Source: Chitinophaga sp. E66 (GTDB taxonomy: Bacteria > Bacteroidota > Bacteroidia > Chitinophagales > Chitinophagaceae). Taken from it: a stretch of DNA of 64,000 bases. The position numbers and the translations under genes were made by a program. The stretch spans positions 2,232,001-2,296,000 of the forward strand of contig CP079103.1 in assembly GCA_019285755.1 (NCBI GenBank). Direction: 5' to 3'. Position 1 is the first letter of the stretch. The number at the start of each line of letters is the position of its first letter. Below, one piece after another: positions 35,094-44,502 of the stretch. The notes under the pieces are model-generated. The model searched no databases. It was not told where the DNA came from and saw only the letters and a program-made list of their open reading frames with translations.

Positions 35094-36079
35094 TTAAAGA
35101 CCGAGATGGAATTTCAGTTCCGCAGCGGCATGCAATACCAGTGAACGCGTTTCTGGCAAATGGGCCAGTCCGTTCAGCATGCCCCAGTCGTGGATGACGC
35201 CCAGGTACCGGATGGTAGTAGCTTGTACGCCGGCTTCAGACAGCTTCCGGCCATAGGCTTCTCCTTCTGATCGCAGGATGTCGTTCTCCGCTACCTGGAT
35301 GAGGGTGGGCGGCAGGCCTTTGAGCTGCCTGGCGGAGGCCTGCAGGGGGAGGCGTAGGGTTGTTCGCGCTGGGCGTCTTTCGTGGTGTACATGCTCCACA
35401 TCCATTTCATGAGGGATGCGGTGAGGAAGCGTTGTTCTCCATAACGGCGCCAGGATTTTGTTTCGAAGTCCGCGTTTGTCACGGGCCACATCAGCACCTG
35501 GCACTTCAGCTTAGGGGCGCCGGCTTCGTTGCAGCGGATGGCTGTAACGGCGCTCATATTTCCGCCTACGCTGTTGCCCACGATGGCGATGTTGCTGCCG
35601 TCTACCCCGATCTCGCGGCCGTTCTCAGCCAGCCATTGCGTGGCAGCGAAGATTTCGTCTATGGCGCGGGGATATGCGGCGTCTGGCGTTGGGGTGTAGT
35701 TGACGAATACCGCGGCCGCGCCGGAATGTACGACCAGGTCGCGCACGAGGCGCTGGTGCGTGGGGAAGTCGCCCAGTACCCAGCCGCCGCCATGGATGAA
35801 GATGAAGCCCGGGAGTAGGGGCGGCGCCTTCAGGCTTTACGACATGCAGCAAAATGGTGAACTCACCGGCGGTGATGGTCTTTTCCGTGACGGTAACACC
35901 GGAGAGGTCTACCGGCACGCTTTTCTGGGCTCCGGTAAGCACATTGCGCGCATCGGGTACCGAGAGGCTCTCTACCGGCGGGTTGCCCGGGGCATTGAGC
36001 AGGCCGAGGAATTTCTTGACTTCGGGGTCAGGTGTGGGTCTTCTTTGTAATCGACGCCCTGTTCATTTTTATGGCTCAT
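35094..36079 (-). CDS. alpha/beta hydrolase, HSL/acetyl-esterase type
   Basis: This protein of about 328 residues starts MSHKNEQGVDYKEDPHLTP and has no signal peptide. The HSL-type oxyanion motif HGGGWVLGDFPTHQRLVRDL is rebuilt across a break near 35815. The nucleophile elbow is IVGNSVGGNMSAVTAI, followed by QVLMWPVTNADFET. The C-terminal acid/His region is LIQVAENDILRSEGEAYGRK, then IRYLGVIHDWGMLNGLA. Other breaks lie near 36010 and 35350. It probably cleaves small acyl or aryl esters. It converges on the giant gene and is divergent from the paralogous secreted pair. Confidence 0.88.
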
Positions 36080-36346
36080 GTTAAATTGATTTTGGGATTG
36101 AATTACGAATGGCGTGCCGTGGATATAACGTGTTGATGGTGAAATGGTTTGCATGAATATTGGGTTGCAGGGGCAGGCGGTATCACGAATTGTCGTGGTG
36201 AATGCGCGAAATGACGTGACGTAAATCACACGAACAGAGCATAATAGGTTGCCCGGGGTGCAGTAATATTGCACCGCGAACAGACCGTTTTCGGGATAGC
36301 CCAATCGGATATACCTATGAATCTTATTAAATAATCCCTTACCTAT

Positions 36347-37932
36347 ATGAGAATTATCTTCAGCAGCCTATTAGTGCTACTCCATTTTGCAGCATTAGCC
36401 CAGTTTAAGGAAATCGCTAAAGGCCCGGCATTCACCGAGCCCGAGGAGGAGGTTTTGCCCGCATTATCCAGCTTAAGAATGGTAATACGGCCTTAGTTGT
36501 GGTAACCCAGAAGGAAGGTATCGACGTTCGTCTTTACGACGAGAAGCATAAAGAGAAATTTAACCGCAAGCTCAATCCGAAATACGGCAAACTACAAAAG
36601 CCTTCCGTAGAAGGTATGTTTGAAGTGAATGGGGATGTAGTATGCCTTATCCAGGAGCTTGATAAGGTTACGCCCACGCTCCACCGCGTGATTATCGACG
36701 GCACGAAAGGTACTATCAAGAAAGAAGATGTGATCGGCGAACTGGACCGGCTCTCCATGGGCAAGATGTATAGCATGGTCTACGGTGGAGTTCCGATGCC
36801 CACCTTCTACGTGAAGAAAGACCCGGATAGTGACCAATACGGTATTGTACTGTTCAATAGCTTTGAATCCGACCGTAATAAGCGCGTGGAAATAGTAACT
36901 TATCAGTCCGACCATGAAATAGCAGGCCGTGCATACCTCACTTCCCCTGATGACAAATTCAAATACCTCAAATACCTGGATATGGCCTTCGTTAATGGCG
37001 AAGCTTTGATCTTTGGTTATGGATACAATACCAAGAACAGCGGAGGGAGAGAAAATACGATGTTGCTGGGCTCTCTGAAAACGGATAGCAAGAAGATGGT
37101 GGTGAAGGAAGTGAAATTTACCCACAACAAAGAAGTGGAAATGGCCATCACTAAATTCAACAAAGCGACCGGTAACTTCCTGGTGCTGATGTTTATTCCT
37201 GATAAAGGCAATACCGGCGACATCTGGATGGTGAACTTCGATCCCAAGTCAATGGATGTAGTGAACAAAGAAGAAATGTATTTTAATGGCCCCGTAGAAG
37301 AAGCTAAAGCTGTATTCGGAAAGCGCAGTACTTTCCGCGGAACACCAGTTAATCTTTTCGTGCATAAAGACGGAAGCTATTCCGTGGCATTGGAAGAGAT
37401 TTCAGTAGAGATCCGGGGCAGGGCGCAGGCTCTAGGTACATTACTACTATTGGAAGCCTGGTACTTGCCAATTTCGATGTTAACGGGAAGTTCGAGCAGT
37501 TCTATTACCTGCCTAAGGAGCATACGCATCTTACTGTAATTGCTAACCAGGTGCCGGGTGCGTTTTATCATCATTACCGCGAGAATGGCGCCTGGCCGCT
37601 GAAAAACGGAGATCAGTTCAAATCCTTCGTATATCTCCGTCATGACAAGAGCCAGTTTGTATTGTATAACGATTATGCGGAAAACCGTGCAAACATTCCG
37701 AATGGGAAACTGAAAAAGTGAATGTCGTCAGCGATTGTGATGCATATGGCTTCCCGCTGAAGGAAAACCGCTGCCTGTTGGTGAATACTTTTTCGGGGAA
37801 CCGGCAAAGAAGGAACATAATCTGGCCCTTTTCGCTATTTCTGCCTATAGTGCCGATAAAAATCAGTATGTAACGCTCCGTCTCATTAATGAAGGGAAGA
37901 AATCGGTGCAACTGGTATGGATGGAAATCTGA
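36347..37932 (+). CDS. secreted protein of unknown function (paralogue 1)
   Basis: I do not recognise a family. The protein of about 528 residues has a signal peptide (MRIIFSSLLVLLHFAALAQ) and then a beta-rich body: LKNGNTALVVVTQKEGIDVR, LYDEKHKEKFNRKLNPKYGK, YVKKDPDSDQYGIVLFNSFE and YSVALEEIS. It ends EGKKSVQLVWMEI. Breaks lie near 36450, 37437, 37722 and 37790. The recurrent phrases resemble a WD- or Kelch-like propeller with a strand-per-line rhythm, but no motif settles this. The following gene encodes a clear paralogue with the same start, order of motifs and C-terminus, so the pair arose by duplication. Confidence 0.62.
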
Positions 37933-37947
37933 TAAATCTTACCTGTA

Positions 37948-39512
37948 ATGAAGAATTTACTTTTTGGAAGCCTCTTGGTGCTGCTGCAAAGTAACCTGTT
38001 CGCACAATTCAATGAGGTCGCTCGCAGCAAATCGTTTCGTGAGCCGGCAGAAGGGTATATGGACATCGTTCAGTTGAAGAACGGGCATACTGCTTTGATC
38101 GTCAAGGAGCTGAAGAAGACCATGGAGCTGAAGATCTATGATGAAAAGCACTTGCAGAAGGTCAGCAAGCAGATCCGCCCGAAATTCCCGCTGATCGATA
38201 ACGCCGGTTCCCGCATGCGGGCGGTGTTTGAGATCAACGGGCAACTGGTATTCTTTTTCAGAAATGTTGAAGATCGGGTCCCGGTCCTCCGCCGTATGAT
38301 CATAGATCCGGCGAATGGCAGCATTGTACGGGAAGATAAACTTGGCGAACTAAGAAGGGAATTGTGGGGCTTTAGCCGAACCGACTTTTATATCATCAAA
38401 GATCCCAATAGCGACCAATATGCGGTGGCGCTGTCCAATGAATCCGAGAAAGAGCCCACAAAACGGCTGACCGTGATCATGTATAATGGTCGGCATGAGG
38501 AAACAGCGCGGGCGCGTTATGAGCCTTCACCTGATAACTATGACATGGTCAACTTTACGGACATTGGGTTTATGGGGCCAGATCTATACTGCCTGGGATT
38601 CGCTTCCAAACTCCGTTCAAAAGGGAAGGAGAATGTGGTGTTCACCGCGGCGCTGGCTGCCGGGCAAAGCAGCTTCCGCCACACGGAACTGAACTTTACC
38701 CTGAACAAGGATATCCAGCATGCGATGATGCGCTACAACCCCGTATCCAAACGCATCATGTTATTGACCTACATTCCAGGCAAGCAAGACTGGACAATTG
38801 GGAATACCTGGCTTTACCATCTGGAGCTTTCGGACCCCAACAACAAGACCGGTGAGGAAATCCAACCCGTGGCTATCCAGCAAATTGCTGCGGAGACTTT
38901 CGGTAAACGGGAAAAGTTCGATGGTGTACCAGTAAATCTTTTTGTATATGAAGACGGAAGTTACACCCTGGCGTTTGAGGATATTGAAGATCAGACACAA
39001 CGGTTACCCAGTGCGCAAAATGCGATACCATTCCGCATAGGTGATCTCGGATTAATGCATTATAATGCTGACCGGCAGCATGTAAAAAGCTGGTTACTGC
39101 CCAAGGAGCATTTTATGTGGGCCGGAGGGCAGCAACCGTTCTACCACCACAGGCAGGAAGAATGCGCAGTGCAGTTCAACAGGGAAGATCAGTTCAAGAC
39201 ATTCCAGATCGCCCGGGTGGATGGCAAGGATTATGTATTTTATAATGATTTAGCAAAGAACGAGGAAAAGGTAGAAAAGGGAAAGAACAAGCGGATCATC
39301 GGCATCACCTTTTGTTCTGCCTTTAGCTTCCCGCTGGGGCCGATCCGGTTCCGAAAAGAAGCCTGCTTTTCGGAGAAGGCGAGGGGCCGGACGACCTGCG
39401 GGTGGGCGTAATGCCGATTGCGGTCTTTGACCAGCAACAGCGCCTGTTCGTAACCCTACGCCGCGACAATCGCAGATCAGATGAAATGCACCTGGTTTGG
39501 ATGAAACCTTAA
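37948..39512 (+). CDS. secreted protein of unknown function (paralogue 2)
   Basis: The start is MKNLLFGSLLVLLQSNLFAQ, followed by FNEVARSKSFREPAEGYMDI. Corresponding blocks to the preceding gene are VQLKNGHTALIVKELKKTME, IYDEKHLQKVSKQIRPKF, YIIKDPNSDQYAVALSNES, GVPVNLFVYEDGSYTLAFED and the C-terminal MHLVWMKP. It is about 521 residues with one break near 39375. It begins 15 bases after paralogue 1 and is followed by a strong terminator, so the two probably form an operon. I cannot assign a function; both are expected in the periplasm or outside the cell. Confidence 0.68.
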
Positions 39513-39543
39513 TAGATTATACCTGTATATTATGCTGAATATT

Positions 39544-39574
39544 GCCGGCGGATACCTCATCCGCCGGCTTTTTT
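39544..39574 (+). terminator. strong intrinsic terminator after the paralogous pair
   Basis: The arms 39544-39552 (GCCGGCGGA) and 39560-39568 (TCCGCCGGC) pair perfectly over nine positions with a seven-base loop, followed by TTTTTT. It lies 32 bases after the stop of paralogue 2. Confidence 0.9.
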
Positions 39575-39777
39575 ATCCCAAAAACTATTTCCGCACATCG
39601 GAAAACGAGGCCTATGAAATCAAAAAAACTTTATCTATTTTTAAATAACCAGCAACAGTGTGGACGAAATTTCCCACCTGTGGTACATCGTTTATGTCTA
39701 TTGTAAAACAGTTAACCAATTTATTTTCAAATATTTAAATATTCGCCCCAACATTCAGGCCTAACATTTGTTATTTA

Positions 39778-40071
39778 ATGTACAACACAACGCCGAACCA
39801 TATGATACACGAGCAGTATACCATCATCCGCAACCTTATCTGGGAAAACAAGATCACCACTTACCAGGAATTGTACCTCGCGGTTCCGCTGGCAGAGCTT
39901 AGCCGCGATACGCATATATCCGAGTCGCAACTGCGCGAGTGGTTCACCGATATCGGCAGTGTTTCTGTCGAAGACGTGAAGCAGTTATCGGAGCTGCTGG
40001 AAATACCGGAATACCGCATGATGCGGATTATCGTGGCGACGCAACGCTTACAAAACTCTCAACTGAACTGA
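39778..40071 (+). CDS. small helical protein of unknown function
   Basis: This intact frame of 97 codons starts MYNTTPNHMIHEQYTIIRNL. It is rich in predicted helix, with TTYQELYLAVPLAELSRDTH, ISESQLREWFTDIGSVSVED and VKQLSELLEIPEYRMMRIIV. The central part has the spacing of a helix-turn-helix, so a small DNA-binding role is possible, but I see no decisive motif. An internal ATG at 39802 (MIHEQYT) is an alternative start. It is followed by a hairpin terminator. Confidence 0.65.
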   Translation: MYNTTPNHMIHEQYTIIRNLIWENKITTYQELYLAVPLAELSRDTHISESQLREWFTDIGSVSVEDVKQLSELLEIPEYRMMRIIVATQRLQNSQLN

Positions 40072-40082
40072 TCAGTATAACC

Positions 40083-40120
40083 AACGGGCCGGGGCTTTCT
40101 CCCGGCCCGTTCGTATTTTT
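40083..40120 (+). terminator. hairpin terminator overlapping a promoter-like element
   Basis: The arms 40083-40093 (AACGGGCCGGG) and 40101-40111 pair perfectly over 11 positions, with a seven-base loop and a T-rich tail (CGTATTTTT). The tail also contains TATTTTTG at 40114-40121, a match to TAnnTTTG, 18 bases before the UvrA-like gene. The same bases may therefore end one transcript and start the next. Confidence 0.75.
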
Positions 40121-40138
40121 GCCGGGAATACATCAGTT

Positions 40139-42634
40139 ATGGCCCATCATACACCAAAGCCCGGATTCGTAACCGTCCGCGGCGCCAGAGAGCACAACCT
40201 TAAAAATGTTGACCTCGAAATCCCGAGGACGCGCTCGTGGTTTTCACCGGCGTATCGGGGTCGGGAAGTCTTCCCTGGCATTCGGCACCCTTTACGCAGA
40301 AGCCCAAAGGCGCTATCTGGAATCCGTATCCCCTACGCCAGGCGCCTCTTTCACCAGCTATCCGTTCCCGATGTAGATGAAATAGACGGACTGCCGCCCG
40401 CGGTCGCCCTTCAACAGCAACGCGGAGCGCCTACCACGCGCTCATCGGTAGGCAGCGTCACCACCCTGGGTAACCTCATGCGGATGCTCTATTCCCGCGC
40501 TGGCACTTACCCCGCAACCAGCCCATCATTCACGCGGAAGCGTTTTCTCCCAACACCCCGGAAGGCGCATGCCCCACCTGCCACGGTATGGGCATGATCT
40601 ACGACGCCACGGAAGCCTCCATGGTCCCTGACCCTCGCTCACCATCCGCGAGCGGGCCGTTGCCGCCTGGCCGCAGGCATGGTACGGACAAAACCTCCGT
40701 GATATACTCGTGACCCTGGGATATGACGTAGACAAGCCCTGGAAAGACCTGCCCAAAAAGGTGCGCGATTGGGTATTATTTACCGAAGAGCAGCCCACCG
40801 TTCCGTATATGCCGGATTCACGCCGGAAGAAACGAAACAGGCGGTGAAACAGAAGATGGAACCCAGCTACATGGGCACCTTCAGCGGTGCACGCCGTTAC
40901 CTCCTTCATACTTTCTCCAACACCCAGAGCGCAATGATGAAAAAGCGCGTGCAGCAGTATATGGTCAGCACTCCGTGCCCTACCTGCGGCGGTAAGCGCC
41001 TGCGGAAGGAATCCCTGTCGGTGAAGTTCGCGGGACTGGACATTGCGGAAATAGCGCACCTTTCGCTGGAACAACTGGCCGCAACACTGGAGCCTTACGC
41101 CCATAGCCGACTGCTGGCGGACGCCACGCACCCCGAGCGCAATATCGTGGCGCAACGCATTACCGCCGACATCTGCGGCAGGCTGCAGGTATTGCTGGAC
41201 CTCGGGCTTGGTTACCTCACGCCCGACCGCAGCACGCCCACGCTGTCGCCCGGAGAACTGCAGCGCCTGCGCCTCGCCACACAGGTAAGGAGCAATCTTT
41301 TCGGTGTGGTGTATGTGCTGGATGAGCCCTCGGCGGACTGCACCCTGCAGACACGGAAGCGCTCCTGCGCGCACTTAAAGGGCTGAAAGCCTCCGGCAAT
41401 ACGCTCTTCGTGGTGGAGCACGAAACCGACGTCATCCGCGAAGCCGACTGGATCGTGGACGTAGGCCCCGCGGCAGGGATGCATGGCGGGAGATCCTCTA
41501 CAGCGGCAAACCAGATGGACTGGAGAAAGTAAAAGGATCCGTGACCCGAAAATATCTTTACGGCCGGCAATCCATCCCGGAACGGCCGGCATACCAACCC
41601 AAACACTGGCTGCGGTTAACGGGAATTACCCGCAACAACCTGCATGGTCTGGACGCCAGTTTCCCAATAGGCGTACTCACGGCAGTAACCGGCATCTCCG
41701 GCTCCGGGAAATCGAGCCTGGTGAGCCAGGCGCTGGTGGAACTGGTGGCTGGTGCGCTGGGGCATGCGGCTGAAGTGGAATCGGAAGAAACGGATATGCG
41801 ACACGGTGCTGTTGGCGGACACATCTCCGCGGGTATGGAACATATTTCCCGGTTGGTGCAGGTGAACCAGTCGCCCATAGGCCGCACGCCCCGCTCCAAC
41901 CTGGCCACCTACACCGGGCTGTTCGATTATGTGCGGAAAATATTTGCCGGTACGCCTATGGCTAAAAGCCGCAGGTACGACGCCGGCCGTTTCTCCTTCA
42001 ATGTGGCCAAAGGCCGCTGCAAGACCTGCGAGGGTGAGGGGTTCGTAATGGTAGAGCTGCTTTTTCTGCCGAGCGTGTATTCGCCCTGTCCTACCTGCCA
42101 CGGCGCCCGCTACAACGAGAAGACCCGGAAATTAAATACCGTGGCAAGAACATCGCCGAAGTATTGGGGATGACGGTAGATGAGGCATTCTCATTCTTTG
42201 AAGGAGAAGAAAGCGTACAACGGCCCCTGGGCGTATTGCGCGATGTAGGACTGAGGTACCTTCGCCTGGGACAGCCGGCCACGGAGCTTTCAGGAGGAGA
42301 GGCCCAGCGCATCAAGCTGGCGACCGAATTACAGCGCACAGGCCGCGGCAATACACTGTATGTACTCGATGAGCCTACTACCGGCCTGCACCCTTCGGAC
42401 GTCGACAAGCTCGTCTTGCAGCTGGAAAGGCTCGTGGCGGCGGGGAATACGGTGATCGTGGTAGAGCATGACATGCGGGTGATAGCAGGGAGCGACTGGG
42501 TTATTGACATGGGGCCGGGCGCGGGAGAGAAAGGAGGGAACATCGTGGCGGAGGGGCCGCCTTCCAAAGTAGCCGCAACTAAATCCAGCAAAACGGCGAA
42601 ATATCTTTCCGCATTCCTTTCATCCATGAAGTAA
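40139..42634 (+). CDS. UvrA-like ABC ATPase without the UvrB-binding insertion (UvrA2-type)
   Basis: This duplicated-ABC protein of about 833 residues is shorter than canonical UvrA (about 940). It starts [20 protein letters not shown] and has Walker A motifs [11 protein letters not shown] and [11 protein letters not shown]. Zinc-type motifs are CPTCHG, CPTCGG, CKTCEG and CPTCHG. Signature motifs are [12 protein letters not shown] in the first half and [12 protein letters not shown] in the second, with Walker [11 protein letters not shown] and [10 protein letters not shown]. The sequence goes from YSRAGTYP straight to [15 protein letters not shown], so the UvrB-binding region is absent. Breaks lie near 40225, 40505, 40635, 40808, 41337, 41485 and 42133. 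UvrA2-type proteins are linked to drug tolerance or DNA-damage responses rather than core excision repair. Confidence 0.88.
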
Positions 42635-42693
42635 TAATGGTACTTTTTAAGGAATGCCAATCATCATGATCCGACACGAATGTGCTATTCTTT

Positions 42694-42720
42694 CAGAATC
42701 CGCTGCTGAAGCGGATTCTG
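42694..42720. other. hairpin downstream of the UvrA-like gene
   Basis: The arms 42694-42704 (CAGAATCCGCT) and 42710-42720 (AGCGGATTCTG) pair perfectly over 11 positions with a five-base loop. The downstream bases (TATATATGG) lack a T tract, so it is either a weak terminator or an RNA 3'-end stabiliser. Confidence 0.6.
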
Positions 42721-42797
42721 TATATATGGCTATTTTATCTTTTTGTTAAAAGGCCGACCGTTGATCCGCATTTAGTAGGAATTCTTAACGTGTTGCC

Positions 42798-42805
42798 TAT
42801 TTTTG
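42798..42805 (+). promoter_or_regulatory. minus-7-like promoter element
   Basis: TATTTTTG matches the Bacteroidota TAnnTTTG element 27 bases before ATG 42833. A TTTA at 42771-42774 is a poor minus-33 candidate with a 23-base spacer. Confidence 0.35.
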
Positions 42806-42832
42806 CAGTTGGATGAATTGCATCGCATACTC

Positions 42833-43228
42833 ATGAGGATCAACAGACAAATATTGTTTTTACTGTTTCTTGTTTGTATCCAGCACCTGGCGGGATTCAT
42901 CATGCCTGCGCATGCCGGCGTGATGCCAGCCGTTGCGGAAATGATCGTGATGGATCTGCACCCGGAAGTGGAAGTCCCTTCCGTATTCCTCTCTCCATCT
43001 GCGGAAGACGAGGATGCCAGCGTCAGGGCCAAGCAGTCCAGGCGCCGCGGCAGGTTCTACATCCCATCGGCCTTTAAGCAATACAACTTCGCGCAACAGG
43101 CCGCACCGGATCAATCAGACAAGATGTTCAGGCCGGTAAAGGAAGAGAAGAAAACTGGCGTGTATTGCCAGCAAGACGCTTTCCTGCCCGCCTATTACCA
43201 ATTCCTCTTCCGGTTCACGCTATTCTGA
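42833..43228 (+). CDS. small exported protein of unknown function
   Basis: This intact protein of 131 residues has a hydrophobic N-terminus (MRINRQILFLLFLVCIQHLA) that acts as a signal or anchor. The body includes VPSVFLSPSAEDEDASVRAK, QSRRRGRFYIPSAFKQYNF and an aromatic end AYYQFLFRFTLF. I recognise no family. It precedes the RND efflux operon by 125 bases. ATG 42833 was chosen because it opens the hydrophobic segment; an in-frame TTG lies at 42803. Confidence 0.6.
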   Translation: MRINRQILFLLFLVCIQHLAGFIMPAHAGVMPAVAEMIVMDLHPEVEVPSVFLSPSAEDEDASVRAKQSRRRGRFYIPSAFKQYNFAQQAAPDQSDKMFRPVKEEKKTGVYCQQDAFLPAYYQFLFRFTLF

Positions 43229-43353
43229 GCTGAATCTTTTCCCCTGACTTACGACATTGATCACGCGCGCCCGTCCGGGCGTTAGTTCTGCATTTTTCTA
43301 ATTGCGGCCGGAAACACACGTTCCTCCGGCCCTACAAACCTTTTTTACCTATT

Positions 43354-44468
43354 ATGCACCAGATAACAGGAGGCATCGCCATTGCCCTTGTAGCCGCGTC
43401 TATTACCGGCTGCGTTACGAAAGGAGATTCCGGTAACAAGGAAAACGACCTGCAGTCGTTCCCTGTACTCAAACTCGAACAGACGGACACCGTCCTGCAC
43501 CGGCATTATGTTGCCGATATCCAGGCGGTACGTAACGTGGAAATAAGGGCCCGCATCAACGGTTTCTCAATAAAATCTATGTGGACGAAGGCCAGCAGGT
43601 GAAGAGAGGGCAGATCCTTTTCAGCCTTAACGACGAAGAGCACCGCGCCGAGCTGGCCCGCGCCAAAGCCGCCCTCAGCAGCGCCATCGCGGAAGCCAAA
43701 GCCGCCAGCCTGGAAGTGGACCGCGTAAAAGTACTGGTGACCAAGAAAGTAATCTCCGCTACCGAACTGGAAGTAGCGCAGGCCAAGCTGGCCGCCTATA
43801 ACGCGAAGATCGACGAAGCCCGCTCCGCCGAAACAAACGCCTCCACTCAATTATCATACACCAGCATCCGCGCGCCGTTCGATGGCTTCATCGACCGTAT
43901 ACCCCTGAAAGCAGGAAGTGTTGTCAGCGAAGGCGCCCTGCTCACTACTGTGTCAGACATCCATGAAGTATATGCATACTTCAACGTCTCCGAAACGGAA
44001 TACCTCGAATTTATCCGCAACGGCGCCGACGCCCGCCGGAAAGTAGCGCTGGAACTGGCGGATGGCTCGGACTACAGGCACGAAGGCCATGTGGAGACCG
44101 TAGAAAGCGAGTTCGAAGAGAACACCGGCTCTATCGCCTTCCGGGCACGCTTCCCCAACCCGCAGCAGGTGCTCAAGCATGGCGCCAGCGGCAAGGTGAC
44201 GCTGACCAACCGGATCGACAGCTGTCTGCTGCTGCCGCAGAAGGCCGTTTTCGAAATGCAGGATAAGAATTACGTCTATGTGCTGGATACGAATAACCAG
44301 GTGAAGATGCGCAGCTTTGAACCGGGAGCGAGGATCTCGCATTCCTACCTCGTGCAGTCTGGCCTTCAGCCCGGCGAACGCATCGTGTTTGAAGGCGTCC
44401 GCAACCTCAGGGAAGGGATGAAGATCAGCCCTAAGCTCGTGGCGGGCGACCAGGTAAAGGCTTTGTAA
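43354..44468 (+). CDS. RND efflux periplasmic adaptor (AcrA/MexE type)
   Basis: This membrane-fusion lipoprotein of about 371 residues starts MHQITGGIAIALVAASITGC. After a break near 43565 the lipoyl domain reads IYVDEGQQVKRGQILFSLND, followed by a coiled-coil hairpin (RAKAALSSAIAEAKAASLEV), the second lipoyl half SYTSIRAPFDGFIDRIPLKA, a beta-barrel and a membrane-proximal domain ending KLVAGDQVKAL. It links the inner-membrane pump to the outer-membrane channel. The pump and channel genes follow directly in one operon. Confidence 0.92.
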
Positions 44469-44502
44469 GACAGATACTCTTCGTAACCAGAAACAAAATG
44501 TA

